Below, piece after piece: positions 22,602-33,530 of a stretch of 44,586 nucleotides of DNA. The stretch's first letter is position 1; each line of letters begins with the position of its first letter. The stretch lies in NCBI GenBank assembly GCA_030627625.1, contig DAOURR010000010.1, forward strand, positions 1 to 44,586, given 5' to 3'. The stretch comes from UBA3103 sp002365855. Lineage in GTDB: Bacteria > Bacillota > Desulfotomaculia > Desulfotomaculales > Pelotomaculaceae. The notes beneath the pieces are model-generated. The model had not been told where the DNA came from and searched no databases. It saw nothing but the letters and a program-made list of their open reading frames with translations. The translations under genes and the position numbers were made by a program.

Positions 22602-23843
22602 ATGGCCGATCTTAAGCAAGTCTTGACAGTGGAAGAGGCCAGGAAGATCTTAACCATGGAAATGACCGTAAAAAGAGCTGAGGCGAAGTTACCGGTTTTG
22701 CAAAGCCTGGGACGCTGCCTGGCCTCGAATGTCCTGGCCCGTGAAGATGTGCCGGGGTTCGACCGCTCCACCATGGACGGGTTCGCGGTCCGGGCAAGGG
22801 ACACCTATGGGGCCTCAGAGGGGCTGCCATCATATGTGGATGTGAGCGGCGAGGTCCTGATGGGCCAGGAGCCGCGCGGTGAGATCGGCCCGGGGCAGGC
22901 CTGGCGCATCGCAACGGGGGGCATGCTGCCTTCCGGCGCTGACGCGGTGGTCATGGTGGAATACACCGAAGACCTCGACGGTCAAACAGTCGGGATAACA
23001 AGGCCGGCAGCTCCCGGGGAAAACATCGTCCGCAGGGGCGAGGACATCGCGGCTGGCGGTATCGCCCTAACGGCCGGCCACCGGATCAGGCCGCAGGACC
23101 TGGGGATGCTTTCCTCCGTTGGAGCCACTGAGGTTCCGGTGTTGCTGCCCGCCCGGGTTGGGATTATTTCGGCGGGCGATGACCTGGCGGGCCCTATTAA
23201 TTGCTCTCCGCAGTCCCTGAGCAGCAGCGATATCAGTTCTAACATTATTTTCGGGTCGGCTGCGGCATGCGGCGGGAAGTCCCGTATTTACAGATTCACC
23301 AGGGACGACTTCACAGATCTCAAAAGAGCGCTGAAGAGAGCGGCGGAGGAAAACGACCTGGTGTTTCTGTGCGTGGACATTTCAGCATCCGTAAGTGACA
23401 TTATTTTCAGGGCGATCGATTCCACAGGTCAGCCTGGTGTGCTTTTTCACGGCCTGTCGATCAGCCCGGGCAGCACGACAGCAGGAGCTGTAATTGATGG
23501 TAAACCGGTATTTGTAATGCCGGTTCAACCTGTCGCGGCTATGATCGTCTTCGAGCTGTTGGCGGCTCCCCTGATCCAGGCAGGAGGTTACCCGGATGAA
23601 CTGGAATCAGGTCTGGAGTTCCCGCTGCGGGCGGTGCTCACCCATGGCCTTAGCTCCTCTGCCGGTCTCGAAGAGTTTATCGTGGTGAGAGTGACCAGCA
23701 GGGAAGGTGTGCTTTTATCTGAACCGGTGCTGGTAATGTCCGGGATGATTCAAGCAATGATCCAGGCGGACGGCCTGGCCCGGATCCCGGCAGGCAGTAA
23801 AGTGCTAAAAGCCGGTGACACGGTGGAAGTGAAATTGTTTTAA
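22602..23843 (+). CDS. MoeA-like protein with eroded catalytic motifs
   Basis: A 413-aa protein with the MoeA/gephyrin layout. The N-terminal domain is well preserved: FDRSTMDGFAVRARDT and GMLPSGADAVVMVEYT. In the central MoCF domain the usual motifs are altered: TGDEL reads AGDDL, GGxSxGxxD reads VDISASVSD, and LPGNPVS reads MPVQPVA. These normally contact the adenylated pterin and metal. It may be inactive, regulatory or specialised, while the following MoeA fusion keeps better motifs. ATG at 22602 has AGGGGAGTGGGG upstream. Confidence 0.85.
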   Translation: MADLKQVLTVEEARKILTMEMTVKRAEAKLPVLQSLGRCLASNVLAREDVPGFDRSTMDGFAVRARDTYGASEGLPSYVDVSGEVLMGQEPRGEIGPGQAWRIATGGMLPSGADAVVMVEYTEDLDGQTVGITRPAAPGENIVRRGEDIAAGGIALTAGHRIRPQDLGMLSSVGATEVPVLLPARVGIISAGDDLAGPINCSPQSLSSSDISSNIIFGSAAACGGKSRIYRFTRDDFTDLKRALKRAAEENDLVFLCVDISASVSDIIFRAIDSTGQPGVLFHGLSISPGSTTAGAVIDGKPVFVMPVQPVAAMIVFELLAAPLIQAGGYPDELESGLEFPLRAVLTHGLSSSAGLEEFIVVRVTSREGVLLSEPVLVMSGMIQAMIQADGLARIPAGSKVLKAGDTVEVKLF

Positions 23844-23883
23844 ACCAGATATACATATTTTATAGGTTTAGGGAGTTGGGTAC

Positions 23884-25806
23884 ATGAAGCGTAAGGTTTA
23901 CCTTGACGACCTGCCCTGGGAAGACGCGCTTGAGCGCTTCCTCGAGCACCTGCAGGAGGTTGGGGCACTTCAACCCGGCCAGCCGGAGCTGCTACCGTCG
24001 GAACTGGCGCTGGGCAGGGTGACGGCATCTCCTGTCTATGCCCGGATATCCTCACCGCATTATCATGCCTCGGCCATGGACGGGTTTGCCGTGCAGTCGG
24101 CCGACACGTTTGGCGCGTCTGAAACATCCCCGCGCCGGCTGAAAGTTGGCCTGGAAGCGGTTGCTGTTGATACTGGCGACCTGATGCCGCCGGGATGCGA
24201 TGCCGTAATCATGATCGAGGATGTGCATTTCGCGCAGCCCGATGTTATCGAGATAATTCACGCCGTGCCGCCCTGGCAGCATGTCCGGGTGGTTGGGGAG
24301 GACATCGTCGCTACCGAAATGATCATGCCCGCTAACCACCAGGTGCGCCCCGTTGACATCGGCGCCATGCTGGCGGGAGGAATAAATAATATGTGCGTAC
24401 GACCGCGCCCGAGGGTAGCCATACTGCCCACGGGTACGGAACTTGTCCAGCCTGACTCTGAAATGAGGCCGGGGGATATCATCGAGTTCAACTCGCGGAT
24501 GCTGGGGGCCATGGTCGAGCGGTGGGGCGGGTCCGCCCTGCGCCGGGAGATTACTGAAGACAACTTTGAAAGCCTGAGAGCAACTATAAGTGCAGCCGTG
24601 CATGAAGCTGATATTGTTCTGATCAACGCAGGTTCTTCTGCAGGCAGCGAGGACTACACGGCAGATGTGATTAAATCTCTTGGCGCCGTTCTTGTGCACG
24701 GTGTGGCCACCAAGCCCGGCAAGCCCGTAATTCTTGGCGAGATCAAAGGCAAGCCGGTGGTTGGTGTGCCGGGCTATCCCGTTTCAGCTTATCTCGGGAT
24801 GGACCTTTTTGTTAAACCTGTTGTGTTTAAAAAGCTCGGTTTAGTGCCTCCCCCCGTGGAAACCATCGAGGCCACAGTTTCCAGGAAAATGGTGTCTCCA
24901 ATCGGCGTGGAGGAATTTGTCCGGGTCAAGCTGGGGCAGGTTGGCGACCGGGTGGTCGCAACCCCCATTTCCCGGGGCGCGGGAATTATGATGTCCCTGG
25001 TGCGGGCGGACGGGATGATCCGTGTGCCACGTTCCTCGGAGGGCTTTAACGCCGGGGAGAAAGCAACCGTGGAACTGTTCAGGTCCGCGCAGGAAATCAG
25101 GGAAACCACTGTTATTATCGGCAGCCATGACATTGCCCTGGATGTTCTGGCTAATTTCCTTCGCCAGGCTTATCCCGCGGCGACACTTTCCTCTGCCCAC
25201 GTTGGCAGCCTGGGGGGGCTCACCGCTTTGAGGCGGGAAGAGGCCCACTGCGCCGGCACGCACCTGCTGGACGAGCAAACCGGGGAATACAATGTTCCCT
25301 ATATTAAAAGGCTGTTGAAAGGGCGGGACCTGGTCCTGGTCAACCTGGTCTACCGTGAGCAGGGACTGATCCTGGCTACGGGCAATCCAAAAGGAATCAA
25401 AGGTCTGGAAGACCTGGCGGGTGGCGGCGTCAGCTTCGTCAACCGCCAGCGAGGGGCAGGCACCAGGATCCTCCTGGATTACCTCCTGAAGCAGCGAGGC
25501 CTCGATCCTGAAAGCATACACGGGTATGAGCACGAAGAGTACACCCACATGGGCGTTGCGGCGGCGGTTAAGTCCGGCGCGGTGGATGCCGGGCTGGGCA
25601 TCCGGGCGGCAGCCCAGGCGCTGGAGCTTGATTTTATCAGCATAGCTGAGGAACGCTACGACCTCTGCATTCCCGCAGAGCACTGGGACACACCTTACAT
25701 CAAAAGACTGCTGGAAGTAATGGCATTGCCGGAATTCAAGCGGGAGGTCGAAAAGCTCGGGGGCTACGACCTGCGTGATTGCGGCGGGGTCATGTGGCGG
25801 TCCTGA
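23884..25806 (+). CDS. MoeA fused to a periplasmic-binding-like domain
   Basis: A 640-aa fusion. Residues 1-405 are MoeA, the molybdenum insertase: HYHASAMDGFAVQ, GDLMPPGCDAVIMIE, TGTEL, INAGSSAGSED and GVPGYPVSAYLG. Residues about 415-630 form a PBP-like (type 2 substrate-binding) domain of the LysR/ModA kind, including IGSHDIALDVLANFL, RQRGAGTRILLDYLL and YTHMGVAAAVKSGAVDAGLGI. This pairing is known in anaerobes and archaea and may couple metal or ligand sensing to insertion. There is no signal peptide, so the binding domain is cytoplasmic. It follows the eroded MoeA by 40 bp. Confidence 0.93.
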   Translation: MKRKVYLDDLPWEDALERFLEHLQEVGALQPGQPELLPSELALGRVTASPVYARISSPHYHASAMDGFAVQSADTFGASETSPRRLKVGLEAVAVDTGDLMPPGCDAVIMIEDVHFAQPDVIEIIHAVPPWQHVRVVGEDIVATEMIMPANHQVRPVDIGAMLAGGINNMCVRPRPRVAILPTGTELVQPDSEMRPGDIIEFNSRMLGAMVERWGGSALRREITEDNFESLRATISAAVHEADIVLINAGSSAGSEDYTADVIKSLGAVLVHGVATKPGKPVILGEIKGKPVVGVPGYPVSAYLGMDLFVKPVVFKKLGLVPPPVETIEATVSRKMVSPIGVEEFVRVKLGQVGDRVVATPISRGAGIMMSLVRADGMIRVPRSSEGFNAGEKATVELFRSAQEIRETTVIIGSHDIALDVLANFLRQAYPAATLSSAHVGSLGGLTALRREEAHCAGTHLLDEQTGEYNVPYIKRLLKGRDLVLVNLVYREQGLILATGNPKGIKGLEDLAGGGVSFVNRQRGAGTRILLDYLLKQRGLDPESIHGYEHEEYTHMGVAAAVKSGAVDAGLGIRAAAQALELDFISIAEERYDLCIPAEHWDTPYIKRLLEVMALPEFKREVEKLGGYDLRDCGGVMWRS

Positions 25807-25835
25807 GCAAATCAAATATAATAAGACTAATCATG

Positions 25836-25877
25836 CCCGCAGGCAGCAGGACGATAAGCCGGCGGGTCAGTTTTTTT
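25836..25877 (+). terminator. Probable terminator after the moe genes
   Basis: CCCGC (25836-25840) pairs with GCGGG (25862-25866), extended by GGC with GCC around a bulge, and TTTTTTT follows four bases later. The remaining stretch to the MFS gene holds only a GATTGCAATC palindrome at 26057-26066. Confidence 0.55.
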
Positions 25878-26096
25878 ATGCGATAATAAATGTGCATCGC
25901 AAGAAGTGATCGTGCCCTGTAATCTGGTTTAGAATAATTTCCGTTGTTTTTAAATCGCAGAGAGGGCAGTTATGAAAAAGTATGGTAATCCATGTGCGGC
26001 AATCAGGGTTTACCACTTCCTGGGGTATATTCTCTACAGGTGTTTAATGTTATTATGATTGCAATCAAACAATAGAACTGGAGCGGTTATCACCAA

Positions 26097-27380
26097 ATGA
26101 AAACCAACACGGTTTCCCACGGCGAACAGCCCCTGAAATTAATGTTCAGGTCTTTCCACTACCATAATTACCGCCTCTTTTTCAGCGGGCAGGCCGTATC
26201 CGTGATCGGCACCTGGATTCAGAATATTGCCATGAGCTGGCTGGTGTACCGTCTTACTGGTTCACCCCTGATCCTTGGCCTGGTGGGCTTTGCCAGCCAG
26301 ATCCCGACTTTCCTGTTCACGCCCTTTGCGGGTGTGCTTGCCGACCGCTGGAACCGACACCGCATCCTGGTAGCCACACAGTCCCTGGCTTTGCTGCAGG
26401 CATTTATTTTATCTTTTTTGGTCCTCACAGGGAGAGTAGAGGTCTGGCATGTCTTTGTGCTTGCCACCTTTCTGGGGTTTGTCAACGCCATGGATATCCC
26501 CGTTCGCCAGTCCTTTGTCGTAGAAATGGTTGAGGACAAAAATGACCTGGGGAACGCCATCGCTCTGAATTCATCCATGTTTAACGGCGCCAGGCTGGTG
26601 GGGCCTTCCATTGCGGGCATCTTGATTTATCTCGTGGGCGAGGGATTCTGTTTTTTGATTAACGGCATCAGTTACCTTGCTGTGATTATGGCCCTTCTGG
26701 CCATGAAGGTCAAGCCAAGGGAAATTAACGTTTCGCACAGCCATGTTTTGGAAGGGCTGAAAGAGGGGTTTGTTTACGCTGCCGGTTTCGCGCCAATCAG
26801 ATATATCCTGCTGCTTGTAGCGGCAATCAGCTTGGTGGGGATGCCGTACTCTGTGCTGATGCCGGTTTTTGCCGGGGATGTGCTGCATGGAGGCCCGCAA
26901 ACCCTGGGTTTTTTGATCGGGTTTTCCGGGATGGGGGCGCTTGCAGGCGCGGCATACCTTGCTTCAAGAAAAAGCGTGAGGGGGCTGGAAAAAAACATAC
27001 CTTTTGCTGCCGGCCTCTTTGGCGTTTGCCTGGTATTTTTCTCGCTGTCACGGGAGCTGTGGTTGTCCCTGCTTTTGATGCTGGTGTCGGGATTCGGCAT
27101 GATGGTTTTTATGGCCTCGTGCAATACGGTGGTTCAGACTGTTGTTGACGATGATAAGCGGGGCCGGATTATGAGCCTCTATACCATGGCGTTTATGGGC
27201 ATGGTGCCCATCGGCAGCCTCTTTGCCGGCGCGCTGGCCAACAGAATCGGAGCGCCGGGTACCGTGCTGATTGGAGGTATTGCCAGTTTTATTTTTTCGC
27301 TGATCTTCGCCGGGAAAGTTAAGATGCTGATGGAAATAGTACGGCCAGTTTACGAGGAAAAGCTTGAAATGCGCCAGTGA
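26097..27380 (+). CDS. Major facilitator superfamily exporter
   Basis: A 427-aa membrane protein with about 12 segments, of the EntS/DUF894 type of MFS drug or siderophore exporters. FFSGQAVSVIGTWIQNIAMSW is split here as GQAVSVIGTWIQNIA for the first segment. The loop motif FAGVLADRWNRHRILV between segments 2 and 3 is the MFS signature. No substrate can be inferred. The ATG has only a weak ribosome binding site (GGAGCGG). It is flanked by a terminator upstream and a 220-bp gap downstream. Confidence 0.9.
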   Translation: MKTNTVSHGEQPLKLMFRSFHYHNYRLFFSGQAVSVIGTWIQNIAMSWLVYRLTGSPLILGLVGFASQIPTFLFTPFAGVLADRWNRHRILVATQSLALLQAFILSFLVLTGRVEVWHVFVLATFLGFVNAMDIPVRQSFVVEMVEDKNDLGNAIALNSSMFNGARLVGPSIAGILIYLVGEGFCFLINGISYLAVIMALLAMKVKPREINVSHSHVLEGLKEGFVYAAGFAPIRYILLLVAAISLVGMPYSVLMPVFAGDVLHGGPQTLGFLIGFSGMGALAGAAYLASRKSVRGLEKNIPFAAGLFGVCLVFFSLSRELWLSLLLMLVSGFGMMVFMASCNTVVQTVVDDDKRGRIMSLYTMAFMGMVPIGSLFAGALANRIGAPGTVLIGGIASFIFSLIFAGKVKMLMEIVRPVYEEKLEMRQ

Positions 27381-27606
27381 CAATAGTGATAATAGCAGAG
27401 TGACAAAGTAAAGCAATTCCAAGACCAGGGCAGTTTCACTAGCGCCAGAAACAGAGTTCTTATATTTCCCCACCCAAAAAAGTGAAAATCGCTAATGCCA
27501 ACCCCACTATAATTACAGCATAGAAATAAAGCCAAGGTTTTTTGTAGAATATTATTACTTTATCTCGGTGAAGCTATGTTTAAATAACTTTTGGAGGGAT
27601 ACTTAG

Positions 27607-28224
27607 ATGGTAACACCTGAGATGCTTTATCAATCAAGAGTTGCCACGCAAAGTCTGTCCTATACTCACTGGATTACGGAAGAGCTTTTTTCAGTTCAAT
27701 GGTGGGGACTATTAACATTTGTGGTTTTAACGTATTTCATTGTTTTTAAACTTATTGACAAGCGTAGGTTCACTGAAATTCTTCTCTTCGGGTCATTGGT
27801 AGCGGTTACTGTTGGAGTAGTTGATACCATCGCATCTAGCTTTGTGCTGTGGAGCTTCACGGTGCGGTTCTTCCCAATCGAACCCAGCGTGTTCCTCTAT
27901 GATTTAACACTGGCGCCGCTTTATTACATGCTTGTCTATCAATACACCTCGTCCTGGAAGCAGTATTTCATATGGAATACAGTGGCGGCGGGGCTAATGT
28001 CATTCGTTTTCCTGCCTGTATTAACATTCTTTAAAATCTATCAGATTCATAATTGGAGCTATTTTAATAATTTTCTGGTTCTTTTTGTCATTGGAGCGAT
28101 AGCACGCTTTACGACAATACTTGTAATAAGCATGGAACATAGGCGTCGAGAAAATTATGAGGCAACATCATTTGTGGCTGCCCATCCCGCAATGATGAAG
28201 CCAATGACTGAGACCGATGAATAG
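27607..28224 (+). CDS. CBO0543-like multi-pass membrane protein
   Basis: A 205-aa protein with about five hydrophobic segments, roughly at 33-48, 58-80, 95-112, 122-142 and 155-172. It resembles the CBO0543 family of Firmicutes membrane proteins (VFLYDLTLAPLYYMLVYQY region). The function is unknown; members are often found in sporulating bacteria. TTGGAGGG gives a strong ribosome binding site. Its base composition is lower in GC than the Mo-cofactor genes around it, hinting at a different history. Confidence 0.7.
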   Translation: MVTPEMLYQSRVATQSLSYTHWITEELFSVQWWGLLTFVVLTYFIVFKLIDKRRFTEILLFGSLVAVTVGVVDTIASSFVLWSFTVRFFPIEPSVFLYDLTLAPLYYMLVYQYTSSWKQYFIWNTVAAGLMSFVFLPVLTFFKIYQIHNWSYFNNFLVLFVIGAIARFTTILVISMEHRRRENYEATSFVAAHPAMMKPMTETDE

Positions 28225-28247
28225 GGCATGTTCTTTAGTATTCATTT

Positions 28248-29054
28248 TTATGTTTTTCTTGTTTCACTGACGATACGTTCGTTGTGGGTGTATATCGTGA
28301 ACCTGCCCTCCCTGGCGAAGCCCACCACGGTTATGCCCAGCTCTTTGGCCAGGTTTGCCGTCAGTTCCGTCGGGGCGGAGCGGGAGATGATTAAGGGGAG
28401 GCCCATCTTGGCTACCTTGGTCAGTATCTCGGAGGAGATGCGTCCGCTGAAAACTAAAAGCTTGTCTGTTAGGGGAATATCCTCCAGAAAGCATCTGCCG
28501 TATATCTTATCGACGGCATTGTGGCGGCCGACGTCCTCATAAAACAGCACCACCTCTTTTGCAGTGCAGAGCGCCGCGCTGTGCGTGCCGCCGGTTTTCT
28601 GGAAAATGGCGGAGCACTTTTCCAGCTGGTTGCTCAGATAAAAAATTTCTCCGGGTGTTATTGTTAAACAGGGATTTACCGGAGAGACCCCGCTGGTGTC
28701 GCTGGTGACGTGGAAGGAGACGCGGCCCCTGCCGCAGCCGCTGGCTATAAATTGCCCGGATAATTTTTCAGCCGGCCTGGCTTGCCCGGTTTCAACCCGT
28801 ACCAGCCCTTCATCCTCACTAATCTCAATACTCTTTAAATCCTCTCGTTTTTGAAGTACCCCCTCGTAGCACAAAAATCCAACCGCCAGTTCCCTGAACT
28901 CCCCGGGGGAGCAGACCAGGGTCACCAATTCCCAGCCGTTAAGTATCAGGGTCAGGGTCGTTTCCCTGACTACTACGTCTTCCCCATGAATAAGCGTGCC
29001 GTTCCTGAACCTGGTGACGGGCAGGCTGACGATCCTGGTGTTTGAGGAACCCAT
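28248..29054 (-). CDS. fdhD: Formate dehydrogenase accessory sulfurtransferase FdhD
   Basis: FdhD passes sulfur from a cysteine desulfurase to the Mo- or W-bis-PGD cofactor before it enters formate dehydrogenase. This 268-aa protein has FLCYEGVL, the sulfur-loop region IASGCGRGR with a single Cys (E. coli uses a CxxC), GGTHSAALC and the strongly conserved FYEDVGRHNAVDKIYG. The formate dehydrogenase itself is not in the window. I prefer ATG at 29054, with GGAGGT 7 nt upstream, over ATG at 29069. It is transcribed away from moaC-mogA. Confidence 0.94.
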   Translation of the reverse strand: MGSSNTRIVSLPVTRFRNGTLIHGEDVVVRETTLTLILNGWELVTLVCSPGEFRELAVGFLCYEGVLQKREDLKSIEISEDEGLVRVETGQARPAEKLSGQFIASGCGRGRVSFHVTSDTSGVSPVNPCLTITPGEIFYLSNQLEKCSAIFQKTGGTHSAALCTAKEVVLFYEDVGRHNAVDKIYGRCFLEDIPLTDKLLVFSGRISSEILTKVAKMGLPLIISRSAPTELTANLAKELGITVVGFAREGRFTIYTHNERIVSETRKT

Positions 29055-29198
29055 CTGATGTACCTCCATTCATCAATATGCGACTTATCAAAGGATATTT
29101 TACTGTGAGAGAGAAATAATAGCATTTGACTTATTATATTCCAGATGTGAAAACCGGCGCAAGGCCGGAGTCGTTTCATAAAGAAAGGGGTTGTTGGT

Positions 29199-29693
29199 GT
29201 GAGTGAGCTTACTCACCTGGACGAGCAGGGACAGGCCAGGATGGTGGACGTTGGGGGCAAGGAGGCCACCCAGAGGGAAGCGGTGGCGCGTGGAGAGGTG
29301 ACTATGCGCCCGGGCACGTTGGAGCTGATCCTGGGGGGCAAGGCGCCCAAGGGCGAGGTTTTGGGCCTGGCACGGGTCGCCGGGATCATGGCGGCCAAGA
29401 AAACACCCGCGCTGATTCCCCTCTGCCATCCACTGGCCCTGACTGGTGTCGAGGTGCAGTTCCGGCCCGACCGTGAGATGAGCAGGATCGAAATGGAGGC
29501 CAGGGTTAAAACTACCGGCCAGACCGGCGTGGAAATGGAAGCGCTCACTGCAGTCGTGGTGGCGGGCCTGGCCATATACGACATGTGCAAGGCTGTTGAC
29601 AGGGAAATGGTTATCGGGGCTGTCCGGCTGGTGCATAAAAGCGGCGGCAAAAGCGGTGTCTTCGAGCGGGAGGGAGAAGCCAAGTGGCTGTAG
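29199..29693 (+). CDS. moaC: Cyclic pyranopterin monophosphate synthase MoaC
   Basis: MoaC converts 3',8-cyclo-GTP, the product of MoaA, to cyclic pyranopterin monophosphate. The 164-aa length is normal. Signatures: MVDVGGKEATQREAVARG at the N-terminus, the active-site KKTPALIPLCHPL, and TGVEMEALTAV with the catalytic DMCKAVD. The GTG start is preceded by AAAGGGG. Its last bases overlap mogA. Confidence 0.97.
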   Translation: MSELTHLDEQGQARMVDVGGKEATQREAVARGEVTMRPGTLELILGGKAPKGEVLGLARVAGIMAAKKTPALIPLCHPLALTGVEVQFRPDREMSRIEMEARVKTTGQTGVEMEALTAVVVAGLAIYDMCKAVDREMVIGAVRLVHKSGGKSGVFEREGEAKWL

Positions 29694-30178
29694 GATACAG
29701 GATAGGTATTATTACCGTAAGCGACAAGGGAGCCCGTGGGGAGCGTGTGGATGAAAGCGGACCGGCTATCCGGGAGATGGTAAAAAACCTGGGTGAAATA
29801 GTGAAGTACGAGGTGCTGCCCGACGATCTGGACAGGTTAATAGAAGCATTTATTGACCTGTCCGACCGTGATAGCGTGGACCTGATCCTGACCACTGGAG
29901 GCACAGGTCTAAGTCCCAGGGATAACACGCCCGAAGCCACTCTGGCTGTCATTAACCGGCACGTGCCCGGCCTGGCGGAGGCGATGCGGGCGGAAAGCTT
30001 AAAAAAGACCGGCCGGGCGATGCTTTCCAGGGCGGTAGCGGGCATCCGTAACCGGACCCTGATCATTAACCTGCCCGGCAGCGTAAAAGCGGTGCGGGAG
30101 TGCCTGGAGGTTATCCTGCCGGAGCTGCCTCACGGACTTGAGATTATGACCGGCCGGGGCGGCGAGTGCGGGCGTTAA
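29684..30178 (+). CDS. mogA: Molybdopterin adenylyltransferase, MogA/MoaB family
   Basis: This 164-aa protein adenylates molybdopterin to prepare it for metal insertion by MoeA. Motifs: IITVSDKGARGERVDESGP, LTTGGTGLSPRDNTPEAT, SRAVAGIRNRTLIINLPGS. GTG at 29684 overlaps the end of moaC by 10 bp, indicating translational coupling. Whether it is a MogA or a MoaB ortholog cannot be decided from sequence. Confidence 0.93.
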   Translation: MAVGYRIGIITVSDKGARGERVDESGPAIREMVKNLGEIVKYEVLPDDLDRLIEAFIDLSDRDSVDLILTTGGTGLSPRDNTPEATLAVINRHVPGLAEAMRAESLKKTGRAMLSRAVAGIRNRTLIINLPGSVKAVRECLEVILPELPHGLEIMTGRGGECGR

Positions 30179-30411
30179 AAACCGTCATAAAAAATTTTCA
30201 ATTGGTATTGTATAAAAATAATGCCTTAGTGGGAAAATATTTCTAAGTAAGCATTTATCATTAAAAATAAAAAAATATTGAAGTAAAAGATATTCAAAGA
30301 TATCCAAAGCTTATTGCTGCTAATTGGCCTTTTTTGCCCTAAAAAAGGAAAATTATGCGGTCTTTTGATTTGCTTTTGATATTCTAATTATATATTATAT
30401 TTACGTGGTCG

Positions 30412-30438
30412 TTAGCACTCGTCTTGAATGAGTGCTAA
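30412..30438 (+). promoter_or_regulatory. CIRCE operator of groESL
   Basis: TTAGCACTC, nine bases, GAGTGCTAA: a perfect match to the HrcA-binding CIRCE element, 39 bp before groES. Transcription should start from the AT-rich tract at about 30365-30400, where several -10-like boxes overlap and cannot be separated by eye. The 230 bp between mogA and this site hold no gene. Confidence 0.97.
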
Positions 30439-30476
30439 TAAATAAAGTAAGCCAACCAAATAAGGAGGAGTTTTAA

Positions 30477-30764
30477 GTGATCAGACCATTAGGCGAAAGA
30501 GTAGTGGTAAAGGCATTGCCCGCCGAGGAAAAGACCAAAAGCGGCATTGTGCTGCCGGACACCGCTAAGGAAAAGCCCCAGGAGGGGGAAGTAGTGGCTG
30601 TTGGTTCAGGAAGACTCCTGGAAACAGGCCAGCGTGTGCCCATCGATCTAAAGCCCGGGGACAAAATCCTTTTCTCGAAGTATGCCGGGAACGAAGTTAA
30701 GATTGACGATATTGAATACTTGATCATGAGAGAAGCCGATATCCTCGGCGTAATCGAGAAGTAA
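30477..30764 (+). CDS. groES: Co-chaperonin GroES
   Basis: The 95-aa lid of the GroEL chamber. IRPLGERVVVKALPAEEKT at the start, the mobile loop KTKSGIVLPDTAKEKPQEG and the terminal ADILGVIE are canonical. GTG start with AAGGAGGAG upstream. It is controlled by CIRCE and co-transcribed with groEL. Confidence 0.98.
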   Translation: MIRPLGERVVVKALPAEEKTKSGIVLPDTAKEKPQEGEVVAVGSGRLLETGQRVPIDLKPGDKILFSKYAGNEVKIDDIEYLIMREADILGVIEK

Positions 30765-30793
30765 AGGGAAGAAACAAAAGGAGGTAAGTTGAA

Positions 30794-32437
<1,644 letters not shown>

Positions 32438-32452
32438 AGAGGTTTAATCCAA

Positions 32453-32482
32453 GAAGAACCGGTCGACCGGTTCTTCTTTTTT
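32453..32482 (+). terminator. Terminator of groESL
   Basis: GAAGAACCGG and its inverse around TCGA form a 10- to 12-bp palindromic stem, followed by CTTTTTT. Confidence 0.92.
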
Positions 32483-32510
32483 CTATACTCTATTCCACTC
32501 AACCAATTGA

Positions 32511-32804
32511 CTATAAGAGGACAAGGCACATAACGTTAGAGGGACCTTCGCCGAGCACCATGGAGCTGTGGTGGACGCCGGGGGAAATAACAACGACATC
32601 CCCCGAGCTGACTTCTTTACAGTCACCCTCAATATTGTAGCGCATTTTCCCCTTCCGGACAAAGATCACATGTGTTTCGTCGTGCTTATGTTTTTTCCTC
32701 AGCAGGCCTGGAGGGTGGGTAGAGAGTATTGCAATGTACTTTCCAATAGAGATTGAACCAATTTTTTCATCATCTGCGGTTATAATGCGTGCGGTCAGTT
32801 CCAT
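32511..32804 (-). CDS. Small cupin-domain protein
   Basis: A 97-aa single-domain cupin. Metal-ligand residues appear in KKHKHDETHVIFVRKGKM (two His and a Glu or Asp) and in GVHHSSMV. Such proteins bind small ligands or metals; the function is not evident. It is transcribed towards groEL and divergently from the methyltransferase gene. A weak GGTGGCGA lies before the ATG. Confidence 0.8.
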   Translation of the reverse strand: MELTARIITADDEKIGSISIGKYIAILSTHPPGLLRKKHKHDETHVIFVRKGKMRYNIEGDCKEVSSGDVVVISPGVHHSSMVLGEGPSNVMCLVLL

Positions 32805-32932
32805 TCAATATTCGCCACCTTTCTTAGCAGATATTACCTTAAATTCCTATTTTCAATATATATTAGGCAAGGTTGTCTGGTCAAGTACTTTTGTGAATTT
32901 TCTGATAAATATTGAGGAGGGAGTCCTTTATT

Positions 32933-33478
32933 ATGGAAATCTTATTATTTCAAACTCACATCGGTTGGATGGCAGGCGCCTGTTCCGCTGCCGGGCTGAA
33001 AGCACTGGCACTGCCGCAGGTAAGCCGGCAGGCCGCATTGAATACGCTGGCAGGCGAGTTGAGGGCCAGCGTGTCACGCCTGCCCGAACCCGTCACGCCG
33101 CAGGGTATTTTAAAAACACTTATGGAAGAGGTAGATCTCTATTTCAAGGGGGAAAGGGTGGAGTTCACCATTCAAGTTGACTGGTCCGGTTACACCCCGT
33201 TTCAGCGCCGCGTCCTAAATGTAGTTAGATCAATACCATACGGTGAAACCGCATCTTACGGCCAGGTAGCCCTTGAGTCAGGCAGCCCCCTGGGGGCAAG
33301 GGCTGTAGGTGGTGTCATGCGCTCCAACCGGACTCCCCTGGTCATACCGTGTCACAGGGTTGTGGCTGCGGGCGGCGCCCTGGGCGGTTTCAGAGGGGGT
33401 CTGGATTTAAAGATATTTCTCTTGCGGCTGGAAAATAGATATGCCTGCAAAAAAGATATTACGGAAATACTCAAGTAA
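32933..33478 (+). CDS. Methylated-DNA-[protein]-cysteine S-methyltransferase
   Basis: This 181-aa suicide enzyme removes methyl groups from O6-methylguanine. The active-site motif VIPCHRVV is near residue 143-150. YGETASYGQVA and RAVGGVMRSN form the DNA-binding part, and GGFRGGLDLKIFLLRLE is the C-terminal signature. ATG at 32933 has GAGGAGGGA about 10 nt upstream; a start seven codons earlier is less likely. Confidence 0.95.
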   Translation: MEILLFQTHIGWMAGACSAAGLKALALPQVSRQAALNTLAGELRASVSRLPEPVTPQGILKTLMEEVDLYFKGERVEFTIQVDWSGYTPFQRRVLNVVRSIPYGETASYGQVALESGSPLGARAVGGVMRSNRTPLVIPCHRVVAAGGALGGFRGGLDLKIFLLRLENRYACKKDITEILK

Positions 33479-33530
33479 AACTATAACATATCTCTGTTAT
33501 TGATGATGATCGCAAAAGGGTGGGCCAGGA

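Noticed and set aside
25972..26058. A 28-codon ORF (MKKYGNPCAAIRVYHF...) with AGAGAGGG upstream, before the MFS gene
   Set aside because: Too short, no hydrophobic leader or context to support it, and no separate terminator; kept out of the feature list.
26057..26066. GATTGCAATC palindrome before the MFS gene as an operator
   Set aside because: A 10-bp palindrome is too short to call without a known regulator or a second copy.
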